Positions 49,090 through 58,050 of a DNA stretch of 64,000 nt are shown here, one piece after another; the stretch's first letter is position 1; every line of letters starts with the position of its first letter. The position numbers and the translations under genes were made by a program. Source of the DNA: Martelella endophytica (lineage in GTDB: Bacteria; Pseudomonadota; Alphaproteobacteria; Rhizobiales; Rhizobiaceae); assembly GCF_000960975.1 (NCBI RefSeq), contig NZ_CP010803.1:3439817-3503816 (forward strand). The letters run 5' to 3'. The notes under the pieces are model-generated. The model had not been told where the DNA came from and ran no database searches. It was given only the letters and a program-made list of their open reading frames with translations.

Positions 49090-49683
49090 ATGGCAGGTCA
49101 AGAGCAACGTCATGAGCGCATCAACCAGAAGAAGAGAACCCGTGCCGAGCTGCTGACGGCAGCCCGAGCGCTTGCCGACGAGGGCGTGGCGCTGACAATC
49201 CCGGATGTGGCCGATCGGGCCGGAATCTCGCGGGCGACGGCCTATCGCTACTTCTCGACACCCGATGAGTTGCTGCAGGAGATCGCGCTCGACGCGGTTG
49301 CCCTCGCGATCCGCATTCCGGATGATCCGTCGCTCGATGCCGGTGCGCGGGTCGAATCCGTGATCCGGCAGGTGCTGGCGATGCTGGAGGATAACGAGAC
49401 GACCTTTCGCCATTTCCTTGCGGCCCGGGTCGTCGAAAAGGGTGGCCGTCGCGGCGCGCGGCGGCTCGAATGGCTGGGCGAAGCGCTGGCGCCGCTTTCC
49501 CGCGAAATGCCGCGTCGGCTCTATCTGCGCCTCCTTAACGCGCTTGCCCTTCTGACCGGCATGGAAACCCTGGTCGTGATGAAGGACGTCTGCGGGCTCG
49601 AAGCCGACGAAAGCGAGGAGGTGATCATCTGGACCGCCCGCGCCCTCCTTGCTGCCGCCGAACAGGAGGCGAGGGCGCGTTAA
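49090..49683 (+). CDS. TetR/AcrR family regulator
   Basis: 197-aa regulator with an N-terminal HTH (residues about 18-62: RAELLTAARALADEGVALTI, then RAGISRATAYRYFSTPDELL). It is divergent from the cupin gene, so probably represses it. I start it at ATG 49090 rather than at two in-frame TTG codons upstream. Its end overlaps the convergent dehydratase gene by 4 bp. Confidence 0.9.
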   Translation: MAGQEQRHERINQKKRTRAELLTAARALADEGVALTIPDVADRAGISRATAYRYFSTPDELLQEIALDAVALAIRIPDDPSLDAGARVESVIRQVLAMLEDNETTFRHFLAARVVEKGGRRGARRLEWLGEALAPLSREMPRRLYLRLLNALALLTGMETLVVMKDVCGLEADESEEVIIWTARALLAAAEQEARAR

Positions 49684-50636
49684 TCCTCGCCGGTTCGAAA
49701 CCAGGCGGCGATCTGGGCTTCCGTGAGATTGCCGCCGCAAAGGATCGTTGCGACCCGCTTGCCCGCCAGCGACTCGCGCCGGGCGAGGATGGCGGCAAGC
49801 CCGGCAGCGCCCGCCGGCTCGACGAAGCGCCGCCACCTTGCTCTGGCAAAGCGCATGGCAGCAAGGATCGCGTCGTCATCGACCAGCACGACATCATCGA
49901 TGGTATCCCGCAGCCACGCGACCGCGGCGGGCACGGGGCTGCGGATCGCGATGCCATCGGCGATCGTCTCGGCTGTCTCGGTTACCACCACGCGGCCTTC
50001 GGCGTGGGAGAGCGCCATGCAGGGCGCTCCTTTCGCGACGACGGCGACGACGCGCGTGCGCTGAGACCGGGCCTTGAACCAGCAGCCCGTTCCGGCCGCA
50101 AGGGCCCCGTTGCCGAGGGGAACGAAGAAAGTGTCGATCGCATCCGCCTCTTCCGTCAGCTCCGCAGCGATGGTGCCGGCGCCTTCGGCGATCGCGGCGC
50201 TGGCGCCGTCCTCGACAAACATCAGGCCGTTCTCATGCGCAAACTGCCTGCCGGCGTCCTTGGCAGCGTCGAAATCATCGCCCGCAAGCCGGACCTCAGC
50301 GCCGAACCTGCGCATGGCCACGATCTTCAGCGGGTTGGCACGGGTGCTGGCGAAGACGGTGAGGGCGCGCCCCGAACGGGCGGCATTATAGGCGAGCCCC
50401 TGACCAAAATTGCCGGCAGAGGCGGTCACCAGCCGATCCGTGCCCGAAGATTCAGACAGGAAAAGGCCCGTCCCGCGCCCCTTGAAGCTGCGGATCGGAT
50501 TGTCGGTCTCATCCTTGGCGAGAAGCTCCAGCCCCGCCACCTCCGTGCGCAGAAGCTTCGAATTGCGGAAAATCGGATCGATCATGTCATGCGCCATATC
50601 GATCCGCGCGGCTGAAAGGGGTGTTTGGTTTGTCAT
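49680..50636 (-). CDS. PLP-dependent threonine/serine dehydratase-like protein
   Basis: 318-aa fold-type II PLP enzyme. The PLP-lysine is in PIRSFKGRGTG near residue 53, and the glycine-rich phosphate site is FVPLGNGALAAGTG near residue 173. The SASGN-like segment is VTASAGNFGQGLAYNAA near residue 70. Threonine-ammonia-lyase type; no ACT domain. It is divergent from an Lrp-family gene, which may regulate it. Confidence 0.9.
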   Translation of the reverse strand: MTNQTPLSAARIDMAHDMIDPIFRNSKLLRTEVAGLELLAKDETDNPIRSFKGRGTGLFLSESSGTDRLVTASAGNFGQGLAYNAARSGRALTVFASTRANPLKIVAMRRFGAEVRLAGDDFDAAKDAGRQFAHENGLMFVEDGASAAIAEGAGTIAAELTEEADAIDTFFVPLGNGALAAGTGCWFKARSQRTRVVAVVAKGAPCMALSHAEGRVVVTETAETIADGIAIRSPVPAAVAWLRDTIDDVVLVDDDAILAAMRFARARWRRFVEPAGAAGLAAILARRESLAGKRVATILCGGNLTEAQIAAWFRTGED

Positions 50637-50725
50637 GGTGCGATGGTAGGCTGGTAAGGACGCGGCAAATCGGCGTTGATGGCGAAATTGGCGCGGCCTT
50701 TCCGCAAATTCATCGGATTGAAATC

Positions 50726-51187
50726 ATGGACAACATCGACCGGACCATCCTTTCCATTCTCCAGGAAAACGCCGACATTCCGGCGCGGAGCATCGCCGAG
50801 ACCGTCAACCTATCCCCCTCGGCAACCGAACGCCGCATCGCGCGACTGAAGCAGGAGGGGCTGATCGAAAAGGTCGTCGCAATCGTCAACCCGAAGGCGG
50901 TCGGTCGCACGCTTACCATTCTGGTCGAGCTCGAGATCCAGAACGAGCATCGCCACACACTCGATCAGTTCCAGCGCTGGCTGGGTGCCGCGCCAGAGGT
51001 TCAGTCGTGCTGGTATGTGACCGGCGATGCGGACTATGTGCTGCTGGTGGCGGTTCGCGACCTCGATGAATACAACCATTTCATCGATCGACTGATGGAG
51101 CAGCAGCAGGCGCTGGTGCGCAAGTACAAGAGCCTCGTCGCACTGAAGACGGTCAAGCATTCGCTTTCACTCTCCGTCCTGCCGTGA
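50726..51187 (+). CDS. Lrp/AsnC family regulator
   Basis: 153-aa feast/famine regulator with an N-terminal HTH (DRTILSILQENADIPARSIA, then LSPSATERRIARLKQEGLIEK) and a RAM ligand domain. It faces away from the dehydratase gene across an 89-bp gap and is 208 bp upstream of an aminotransferase gene, so amino-acid-responsive control of either neighbour is plausible. ATG 50726 is chosen from the HTH start. Confidence 0.92.
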   Translation: MDNIDRTILSILQENADIPARSIAETVNLSPSATERRIARLKQEGLIEKVVAIVNPKAVGRTLTILVELEIQNEHRHTLDQFQRWLGAAPEVQSCWYVTGDADYVLLVAVRDLDEYNHFIDRLMEQQQALVRKYKSLVALKTVKHSLSLSVLP

Positions 51188-51395
51188 CCCTGTGGCCAGG
51201 CCTCTGGCGGTGGCGCGGAGCCGGTGTTTGCGGTAGAGTGACGCCACAAAATTACCATATAGACGGCCATGAAGACGTAAAATTACGCCAGCCGCGCAAA
51301 AAACACGGTTTTGTTACCCCAAAATAGGTCAGCATTGTTGACTTATTAAACGCTCTGTGGTGTGTTCGCGCATCAAAAAAGACTGAGGAAACCCC

Positions 51396-52622
51396 ATGCT
51401 TGACTGGGAAAAAATCTACGCGACGCGCACCAAGCGCATGGGCGCGTCTGAAATTCGTGAACTTCTGAAGCTGCTCGAGCAGCCGGACATCATCTCGTTT
51501 GCCGGCGGCATTCCCGATCCGGCGCTGTTTCCGTCCGAGGATTTTCAGGAAGCCTACAACGACATTCTTTCCGGCCCCGAAGCCGGGCAGGCACTGCAGT
51601 ATTCGGTGAGCGAAGGCTATCCGCGCCTGCGCGAATGGATCGTTCAACGCATGCGCGCCCGCGGCATCAATGCCGACATCGGCAACATCTTCATCACCTC
51701 CGGTTCGCAGCAGGGCCTCGATTATCTCGGCAAGTTGCTGCTGTCGCCGGGCGACACGGCGCTCGTAACCTGGCCGACCTATCTCGGCGCGCTGCAGGCC
51801 TTCAACGCCTATGAGCCGCGCTATGACAAGCTCGACCTGTCGCGCAACGCCTCGCCGGAAGATTATGCCGCCGCCGCGCGTGACGCCGGCAGCCGGGTGA
51901 AATTCGCCTACCTTTCCGCCGACTTCGCCAATCCGAGCGGCGAGAGCCTGACGCCGATGGAGCGCGAGAAGCTGCTCGACATCGCCGAAGCGCTCGATAT
52001 CGCCGTGATCGAGGATGCCGCCTATCGGGCTCTGCGTTATGATGGCGAACGCCAGAAGACGCTGCTGACCATGGACTGCGAGCGCAATGGCGGCATCGAG
52101 AACACCCGGACGCTTTATTGCGGCAGCTTCTCCAAGACGCTTTCGCCGGGTCTTCGGGTCGGCTGGATCTGTGCGGCGACGCCGGTGATCAAGCGCCTGG
52201 TTCTGGCCAAGCAGGCCGCCGACCTGCATTCGCCGACCATCAACCAGATGGCGATCGCTCGCGTCGCAGAGAAGAGCTTCAACGAGCAGGCCGAAAAGAT
52301 CACCAGAGTCTACGGCAGCCGCCGTGACGCCATGCTGGACGCTCTTGCAAAGCACATGCCGGCAGGCGTGCACTGGCACAAGCCGGAGGGTGGCATGTTC
52401 ATCTGGCTGACCATGCCGGAGCACATCGATTCGGCAGCGCTGCTGGCCCTGTCCCTGAAGACCGCCAAGGTCGCCTTCGTTCCCGGCAATGCCTTCTATG
52501 CAGATGGCAGCGGCGGCAATCACATGCGGCTCAGCTTCTCCTGCAGCAGCCCTGAGGTGATCGAAGAGGGCATCGGCCGGCTCGGCGCTCTGCTTGCGGA
52601 ACAGCTGGCTGCCGCCGCCTGA
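51396..52622 (+). CDS. PLP-dependent aminotransferase (2-aminoadipate/MocR-like)
   Basis: 408-aa fold-type I aminotransferase. The PLP-Lys is in YCGSFSKTLSPGLRVGWI near residue 247, with SGSQQGLDYLGKLLLSPGD near residue 105 and FANPSGESLTPMER near residue 178. It is close to 2-aminoadipate/branched-chain aminotransferases of the PLP class without the MocR HTH. The 208-bp upstream region holds A/T-rich sequence and the probable promoter. Confidence 0.93.
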   Translation: MLDWEKIYATRTKRMGASEIRELLKLLEQPDIISFAGGIPDPALFPSEDFQEAYNDILSGPEAGQALQYSVSEGYPRLREWIVQRMRARGINADIGNIFITSGSQQGLDYLGKLLLSPGDTALVTWPTYLGALQAFNAYEPRYDKLDLSRNASPEDYAAAARDAGSRVKFAYLSADFANPSGESLTPMEREKLLDIAEALDIAVIEDAAYRALRYDGERQKTLLTMDCERNGGIENTRTLYCGSFSKTLSPGLRVGWICAATPVIKRLVLAKQAADLHSPTINQMAIARVAEKSFNEQAEKITRVYGSRRDAMLDALAKHMPAGVHWHKPEGGMFIWLTMPEHIDSAALLALSLKTAKVAFVPGNAFYADGSGGNHMRLSFSCSSPEVIEEGIGRLGALLAEQLAAAA

Positions 52623-52641
52623 TCTATCGACCTCTCAAGAC

Positions 52642-52677
52642 AAAGCCCGTCAGTCGCGCACTGGCGGGCTTTTTTTG
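52642..52677 (+). terminator. Intrinsic terminator after the aminotransferase gene
   Basis: AAAGCCCG (52642-52649) pairs with CGGGCTTT (52665-52672) around an inner CAGT/ACTG stem, and ends in seven T. Confidence 0.85.
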
Positions 52678-52799
52678 TGCCGCGCCGGCCTCGCGCAATC
52701 TTCGTCCGCCACAGAAAGGTCAGCGAAAGATGATGCCTTCCCTCTGACGTAACTGAGAAAAACTGCTATGCATTCGCTGTCGAGAGAATGGGAGTGGAC

Positions 52800-53540
52800 A
52801 TGACGCCTTCGCCGCACGCGCTTATGAGAGACTGGCCGCCTGAGGGTGTGGCATTCCCGGTCGCCGATATCGATATACGTGTCGCCGCCGGCGAGCTTGC
52901 CGAGCTTGCCGCCTTCAGGACCGAGATCGACGCCAACTGGAAGGCGGAGACCGACGCCAATCCGCATCTTTTCAACGGCCGCCTGGTGGCGCTTTACGAT
53001 GTGGCGCTCGATCACGCCGGTGTCCATGCTGCGGGCAGGATGGTCCCCTATGCCTATCACCTTTGGTGGCGCCGCCAGTCTCTGCCGCCGCCGACGTTTC
53101 ACTGTTTCGCCATGCCCGTCATCGTGTCCGCGGACGGCGCCATTATCGCCATCCGCATGAGCCAGACCACGGCCAACGCCGGAAAGGTCTATTGCGCCTC
53201 GGGCTCTCTCGAAGAAGATGACATCGTCGACGGCCGCATCGACATTGATGCCAATATGACCCGCGAGGTTGCCGAGGAAACCGGGATCGACCTCACCGGC
53301 CTCAAAGCGGGCGCGGATTACTATTGCGCCCATCATCGCCATTGCGTGATGTTCTACCGGTTCTTCTATTCCGAAAGGGACGCTGCGACATTGATGCAGG
53401 CAGTCCGCGAGCATATGAAGACCGATACGGAGGGTGAGATCGACGCCGTGCTCGCGATTACCGCCGGCAACCGCGGCGCGTTCAACTACGCTTTTTCAAT
53501 GCCGCCGGTTCTGGACCTGCATTTTTCGAACGATAGCTGA
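52800..53540 (+). CDS. Nudix hydrolase family protein
   Basis: 246-aa protein. The Nudix core is seen as ASGSLEEDD, a 15-residue spacer, then TREVAEETGIDL near residue 158; the spacing is longer than the canonical GX5EX7REUXEEXGU, so this is a divergent box. The N-terminal 90 residues have no recognised domain. Start at ATG 52800 because GGGAG lies at the right distance; ATG 52788 is in frame but has none. Substrate unknown. Confidence 0.85.
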   Translation: MTPSPHALMRDWPPEGVAFPVADIDIRVAAGELAELAAFRTEIDANWKAETDANPHLFNGRLVALYDVALDHAGVHAAGRMVPYAYHLWWRRQSLPPPTFHCFAMPVIVSADGAIIAIRMSQTTANAGKVYCASGSLEEDDIVDGRIDIDANMTREVAEETGIDLTGLKAGADYYCAHHRHCVMFYRFFYSERDAATLMQAVREHMKTDTEGEIDAVLAITAGNRGAFNYAFSMPPVLDLHFSNDS

Positions 53541-53565
53541 AGAAAGTCCCGGAGAGGAGACTGCC

Positions 53566-54477
53566 ATGCGCGACTATGCGATCTATGACGTGTTTACATC
53601 GGAGCGGTATCAGGGCAATCCGCTCGCCGTGGTGTTCGAGGCGGACGGGCTCTCGGACGACGAGATGCAGACGATCGCGGTCGAGTTCAATCTCTCCGAA
53701 ACCATCTTCGTTCTGGAACCGACCAATCCCTCGCAATCGGCATCGGTGCGGATCTTCACGCCGGGCGGCGAGCTGCCGTTTGCCGGGCATCCGACCGTCG
53801 GCTGCGCCGTGGCGCTCGCCGAGCGCCAGCACGGCGAGGACGTCGGCATCGACATGGTCTCGGTTCTTGCCGAGAAAATCGGCCCGGTGCGCTGCGCCGT
53901 GAGGCTGAAACCGAACGAGGCGGGTTTCGCCGAATTCGATCTGCCCCGGCTGTCGCAGAGATCGGATCTGTCGATCGGCCGCGAACGGCTTGCCGAGGCG
54001 CTCGGGATCGACGTCTCCGACATCGGCTTCGAAAACCATGTGCCGACGATCTGGAGTGCCGGCGTTCCTTTCAGCATGATTCCGGTCCGCAATCTTGGCA
54101 TCATGGAGAAGATCGAGTTCGACCCACGTGCCTGGCTCGCGGTGGCGCCGATGGTCGACGGTCACCTTGTTTCGGCCTATCCCTATACCCGCGGCGGCGT
54201 TCGCCATGATGCGCATTTTCACATGCGCATGTTCGGCGTGGGCATGGGCATCGTGGAAGATCCCGCGACCGGCTCCGCAGCGGCGGCCTTTTCGGGAGCG
54301 CTGCAGCATTTCGACACGCCCGGCGAGGGGCATCATGCCTTCCTCATCGAACAGGGCGTGGAGATGGGTCGCCCTTCCTATATCCGCCTGAATCTCGAAA
54401 TCACAGCCGATGGCAAGGTCAACGGTGCGCGCATCGGCGGCCAGGCGATCTGCGTTGCCCGCGGCAGCCTGTTATAA
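53566..54477 (+). CDS. PhzF-family isomerase/epimerase
   Basis: 303-aa protein of the PhzF family. Catalytic-Glu segment FNLSETIFVLEP near residue 40, GGELPFAGHPTVGCAVALAE near residue 65, and C-terminal GMGIVEDPATGSAAAAFSGAL near residue 225. The N-terminus DYAIYDVFTSERYQGNPLAVV is typical. It lies 25 bp after the Nudix gene with a GGAGAGGAG ribosome-binding site. Enzyme substrate unknown. Confidence 0.93.
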   Translation: MRDYAIYDVFTSERYQGNPLAVVFEADGLSDDEMQTIAVEFNLSETIFVLEPTNPSQSASVRIFTPGGELPFAGHPTVGCAVALAERQHGEDVGIDMVSVLAEKIGPVRCAVRLKPNEAGFAEFDLPRLSQRSDLSIGRERLAEALGIDVSDIGFENHVPTIWSAGVPFSMIPVRNLGIMEKIEFDPRAWLAVAPMVDGHLVSAYPYTRGGVRHDAHFHMRMFGVGMGIVEDPATGSAAAAFSGALQHFDTPGEGHHAFLIEQGVEMGRPSYIRLNLEITADGKVNGARIGGQAICVARGSLL

Positions 54478-54612
54478 GAGGGCGCGGGGCGGGATTTTCC
54501 CCGCCATCCGGGCCCAAATCCAAAACGTTTAAAAAAATCGGCCAAGGTGCTGGACAACCCTGCGAATCCTCGTTATATGCCCCTCACACGACGCCGAGGC
54601 GCTCGTAAGTGT

Positions 54613-54688
<76 letters not shown>

Positions 54689-54760
54689 TTTTATCTCTCT
54701 GGAATTTCTCCATAAATCCTGTTTTTTTGGGCGGTAATGGTGAGGCCGGTTTCCTAATTT

Positions 54761-54777
54761 TTGGAAACGGTTTCCAA
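54761..54777. repeat. 17-bp palindrome beside the integrase stop
   Basis: TTGGAAAC-G-GTTTCCAA is a perfect 8-bp inverted repeat around one base, ending one base before the integrase stop codon; another GGTTTCC sits 14 bases to the left (54748). Possible integrase arm site, LacI-type operator or terminator stem; no clear T-run. Confidence 0.6.
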
Positions 54778-54778
54778 T

Positions 54779-55987
54779 TCACGTTCTGTTCTTGTTCCGG
54801 AATGCAGCGGGTTCAATGTCCGCCCAGCGACTTTCCATAAGGTGCATGGCATCGCGCGCAAGAGACCTGAGGGAAACCTCTCGTCCATAGTGCTGAACCA
54901 TCTGCGGGGACATATTGCAAATCGCTCCGACCTGGTTCTCGGTGCACCCGACCTCCAATAAATTGATGACCGCATTTTTGCGCAGGCCGTGAAACACTAT
55001 TCGCTCTTCGCGGAATCGTGTGAACTCGTCACGGCGCATGAGTTTCTGCCACTCAGTGCGAAAACCATCGGCCGAACGAAATGGAAGGCCTCTTGCGCCG
55101 ACGTGCAGCTGAACGGCATCAGCAGGCATTCTTTCAATCCACTTTCGATACTCACTGTGAAGCGGAATCCAGACCGTCCGCTTCGTCTTTTGCGCTTTGA
55201 CTTCTATTGTCGTTTCGCCATCCAGAGGGCGCTTCATTCTCAGGACGTCACCTTGGCGCTGGCCGGTAAAAAAGGCTGAGACAGCAATCATTTGCAAATG
55301 GGAAGGTGCATGCCTGAATAGGGTTTCAAAGGCCCAGTCCGGCCACGGGGTCCAAGGTTCGCCGCCGGGTATCTTCTCAGTATGGCTAACTGGGTTAATC
55401 ATGCAGAAACCGCGAGGGATTCCCCATGCCATCAGCCTGGAAAGATAGGCGCGGAATTGGTTTGCAGCCGCAGGCGTCTCCGACATCGAATCGATGGCTT
55501 CTTGCGCGTCTACGGTGGTCAGGTCAGTGGGCATGTCGTTGCCCCATATTTCGATTATTAGTTTGCCATAAGCAGAATAGCCGCGGCGGGTGGATGCGGA
55601 AAGAGAACGCCAGACGGCATTTGTTTCGCTTTGGAACGCTTCAACAAGCGCGCGAAAATCGCGGATGCCCAGACGATTTTGCCGCATGAGAGCATCGAAA
55701 GCTTTCTCAGCCTCGACCCAAAAATTCGGCTCCCTGTAAGGCGGTAGGCGTTTTCCGCCCAACAGAAAGCCTTTGTCGTCGCGGGAAAGCTGATCGCATA
55801 TCGCGAGATGGAAGTTGAATTCGTTCGTCAGTGGATCGGGCAGTCTGATTGATGGCCAGGCATTCTCTGTGTTTCGGCCTCGCGTATAAAACGTGTAGGT
55901 CGTCTTGCCGCCATCCTTTCGCGACTTTGTTACCCTATGAACATGCTTCGGTAGGGCGATCGTACCGCTTTTGCCCGATCTTTTCAC
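54779..55987 (-). CDS. Tyrosine-type site-specific integrase
   Basis: 402-aa phage-type integrase. Catalytic residues are visible: Arg in FFTGQRQGDVLRM near residue 255, Lys in KAQKTKRTV near residue 277, His-x-x-Arg in VFHGLRKNAVINL near residue 342, and the nucleophile Tyr in MVQHYGREVS near residue 373. The start is a GTG at 55987 with an AGGAGG eight bases upstream. It closes the leftward early operon of the element and points at the tRNA-Lys gene. Confidence 0.95.
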   Translation of the reverse strand: MKRSGKSGTIALPKHVHRVTKSRKDGGKTTYTFYTRGRNTENAWPSIRLPDPLTNEFNFHLAICDQLSRDDKGFLLGGKRLPPYREPNFWVEAEKAFDALMRQNRLGIRDFRALVEAFQSETNAVWRSLSASTRRGYSAYGKLIIEIWGNDMPTDLTTVDAQEAIDSMSETPAAANQFRAYLSRLMAWGIPRGFCMINPVSHTEKIPGGEPWTPWPDWAFETLFRHAPSHLQMIAVSAFFTGQRQGDVLRMKRPLDGETTIEVKAQKTKRTVWIPLHSEYRKWIERMPADAVQLHVGARGLPFRSADGFRTEWQKLMRRDEFTRFREERIVFHGLRKNAVINLLEVGCTENQVGAICNMSPQMVQHYGREVSLRSLARDAMHLMESRWADIEPAAFRNKNRT

Positions 55988-56222
55988 GGAATTTTCCTCC
56001 TAGTCCTTTGGGTTGTTCGTGCTGGCCTACATTCATTGCGCGATCTAGATCATCGCGGTACCAGAACTTTCGACGTGTCGTATCGACGACTCTCGGTTCT
56101 GGGTAGGTGCTTCCGATCCGTTTCAGAAACTCTCCGATACTGCGCTCTCCGCAGTATGCAGCTGCCATGTCGGCAAGCATACGTGGTGGCCAAGCTCCTG
56201 GTGGGTTCCTTATTGGTCGCAT
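55935..56222 (-). CDS. Excisionase-like DNA-binding protein
   Basis: 95-aa protein overlapping the integrase start by 53 bp. Its WPPRMLADMAAAYCGERSIG part followed by KFWYRDDLDRAM resembles the winged-helix/MerR-like excisionase module of rhizobial phages (helix-turn-helix, recognition of a wing ending in R-x-W/Y-x-R-x-D-L-D). ATG 56222 lies 11 bases after a GGAGG; the in-frame TTG at 56240 lacks one. Excisionase is inferred from position plus this pattern. Confidence 0.7.
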   Translation of the reverse strand: MRPIRNPPGAWPPRMLADMAAAYCGERSIGEFLKRIGSTYPEPRVVDTTRRKFWYRDDLDRAMNVGQHEQPKGLGGKFREKIGQKRYDRPTEACS

Positions 56223-56764
56223 TTGCTTTTGCGCCTCCAAATCTCATATTCATTGACCATTTCCCGCCATCGGGCCGCAGTGGCGGGGTCTGTGTTCAGC
56301 TCGCTCCGGCTGGTGATCGCCAGCACCGACCGCACTCGTGTCACGGCCGTCCTGTCGGTCGCCGGATGCGGCAGATCGTGCCGCTCGATGAGAAACCGCA
56401 TGAATGCCGGCTCGGTGCACTTCATGGCGCATTCTGCGGCATAGTCTTTCGCTGGCTTCCCGCCCTTCGCTTCAAGCGCCCGCTTCAGCTTCTCGATCTC
56501 CCTCCGTCGCTCGGCGTCACGCTTTGCTGCGGCGTCCAGCATGCCGATCAGATCGGCGGGGATCTCGATATGCCGTCGGATCAGTTCGCGATTGTCGGCA
56601 GGGCAGGTGATCGGAAGCGAGCAGATGATCTCCGGCTCGTCTGGACCGATGACCTCAAGATGCATGCCGGCGGTGTCGGCCAGAACATGTGCCAGCGGCA
56701 CGGCCCGGGTGACCAGCGCCCGATAACTGTCCAGCCGCTCGCGTGCGGGCAGACGACTAGCCAT
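56210..56764 (-). CDS. Phage protein of unknown function
   Basis: 184-aa protein with a charged helical middle (DAAAKRDAERRREIEKLKRA, probable coiled coil) and no recognised domain. The ATG at 56764 overlaps the stop of the next upstream gene by 8 bp (ATGGCTAG), supporting this start over an in-frame one 15 bases earlier. It belongs to the leftward operon with the excisionase-like and integrase genes. Confidence 0.75.
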   Translation of the reverse strand: MASRLPARERLDSYRALVTRAVPLAHVLADTAGMHLEVIGPDEPEIICSLPITCPADNRELIRRHIEIPADLIGMLDAAAKRDAERRREIEKLKRALEAKGGKPAKDYAAECAMKCTEPAFMRFLIERHDLPHPATDRTAVTRVRSVLAITSRSELNTDPATAARWREMVNEYEIWRRKSKCDQ

Positions 56765-57623
56765 GGCCGGATACCTCATTCAGGAACCGTGCCGGGAGTT
56801 GTTTGAACTCCGCCGGTTCATCGCCCGGCCTATCCTCCCGCATCGGCATCCAGAAGCCGATGAACTCCGGATGGCCTGCCACGGTCATGACATTCGGCCC
56901 GGTCTTTCGCAGCCAGTGTTTGGTACTGAGTGTGCTCTGTGGGTTCATGACATCGAGGAAGCCGGAGAACAGGGCAGGGATGTTCGGATTGAACAGGACA
57001 TGGTCTGCCTCGAAGGAGCCTGCCATCCAGTTTACGATCAGCCGTCTCCAGTCATGGGGAATGCCGCGGCTGATGCGATAGTCATGACCGGGCATCAGGC
57101 GGCTGCAGCAGGAAGCCGTCTGCTGAAACAGTAAGGGTAGAAAGTCCTGTCCCTCCTCGGCATCGGCATGCCAACCGGGTGGCGCCATCCTCGGAAAGAT
57201 CATCATTCCGGCTTCGTGGAACAGAGCCTTTCCGGGTTGTGTCCATTCCGGCAGGCTGAAGACATGTTCCCAACCACATGAGGACATCCTGACGGGCCCC
57301 TGCGGCCGGCAGAGGTCGAAGGCCGCGTCGGGAAGGTCGAGCGTCAGGCTCTCCGATGCGCTTCCGTCTCGATCGTGGATGAAGGCCATGGCGTGGCCGC
57401 TGAAGACGCTGACGAGCACTCCTCCCTCCACTGCAGGTTCGACACCGATATGGCCGAGGGGAAAGCGGACCGGATCCTGCAAGCGGGCATAGGCGATCAC
57501 AGCCTTCATCGGCCACAGCCACTTTGCATTGAAGGAACAGGCGAGGGGATGGGTATCGGCTGTGACGGTACCCGTGTCCTGAGGACCGTGGGGATCATCA
57601 GCTATGGCTTCGTGCCTTGTCAT
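56757..57623 (-). CDS. Phage protein of unknown function
   Basis: 288-aa protein. It begins MTRHEAIADDPHG, with ATG 57623 three bases after the stop of the 56-aa gene. The central FSGHAMAFIHDRDGSASESL-type strand pattern and overall beta-rich composition loosely recall sliding-clamp-like folds, but this is only an impression. Several Trp-rich segments follow. No catalytic motif is recognised. Confidence 0.72.
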   Translation of the reverse strand: MTRHEAIADDPHGPQDTGTVTADTHPLACSFNAKWLWPMKAVIAYARLQDPVRFPLGHIGVEPAVEGGVLVSVFSGHAMAFIHDRDGSASESLTLDLPDAAFDLCRPQGPVRMSSCGWEHVFSLPEWTQPGKALFHEAGMMIFPRMAPPGWHADAEEGQDFLPLLFQQTASCCSRLMPGHDYRISRGIPHDWRRLIVNWMAGSFEADHVLFNPNIPALFSGFLDVMNPQSTLSTKHWLRKTGPNVMTVAGHPEFIGFWMPMREDRPGDEPAEFKQLPARFLNEVSGHG

Positions 57624-57625
57624 GG

Positions 57626-57796
57626 TCAAACCCCCGAAGCTGCAGCAAGTGCCGCCTCGAATGCGGCAAGCGCCCTGATAGTCAACAGGAGGAGGAACGC
57701 GCTGCCGACGACGGTCGCCGGTAGTGCAATGCGACGCAGGACGTTGCAGTCTGCCGGTGTGAGAGGATGACGGTGAGCGGCGAGGCGGACGATCAT
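57626..57796 (-). CDS. 56-aa single-membrane-helix phage protein
   Basis: Encoded by ATG 57796 to TGA 57626. It has a charged N-terminus (MIVRLAAHRHPLTPADCN) and one hydrophobic segment near residues 24-44 (LPATVVGSAFLLLLTIRALA). It overlaps the upstream gene by 4 bp (ATGA) and lies 2 bp before the next gene, which supports it as a real gene despite its size. Small membrane proteins near an integrase are often superinfection-exclusion factors; this is a guess. Confidence 0.6.
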   Translation of the reverse strand: MIVRLAAHRHPLTPADCNVLRRIALPATVVGSAFLLLLTIRALAAFEAALAAASGV

Positions 57797-57954
57797 GCGT
57801 CACCGCCCTTCTGTGCATCCAAGGCGGCAAAGATGCGTGAGACGAGGCCATGCTCGCCGGGGGTGTCATCGAAGCGGCGCAAACAGACGTGTGTGGAGGC
57901 GTTTGGCCTTAAATCTGAGACTATGGTTGTCCTTGCTTCGGAATTTCGGTGCAT
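57793..57954 (-). CDS. 53-aa phage protein of unknown function
   Basis: Small protein starting at ATG 57954, which has a near-perfect GGAGGG seven bases upstream (chosen over an in-frame TTG 96 bases earlier that abuts the operator region). Ends with ATGA overlap into the 56-aa gene. It is the first gene of the leftward operon, about 100 bases from the operator pair at 58051-58107. No family recognised. Confidence 0.6.
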   Translation of the reverse strand: MHRNSEARTTIVSDLRPNASTHVCLRRFDDTPGEHGLVSRIFAALDAQKGGDA

Positions 57955-58050
57955 AGAAGGTCCCTCCAATACCAATTGCGCTATCGGCGGCAAAAAGCGG
58001 AAGCGGCGGATTTCGGTGTGGATGACAACCATCCCCGCGGCTAGACCCAA

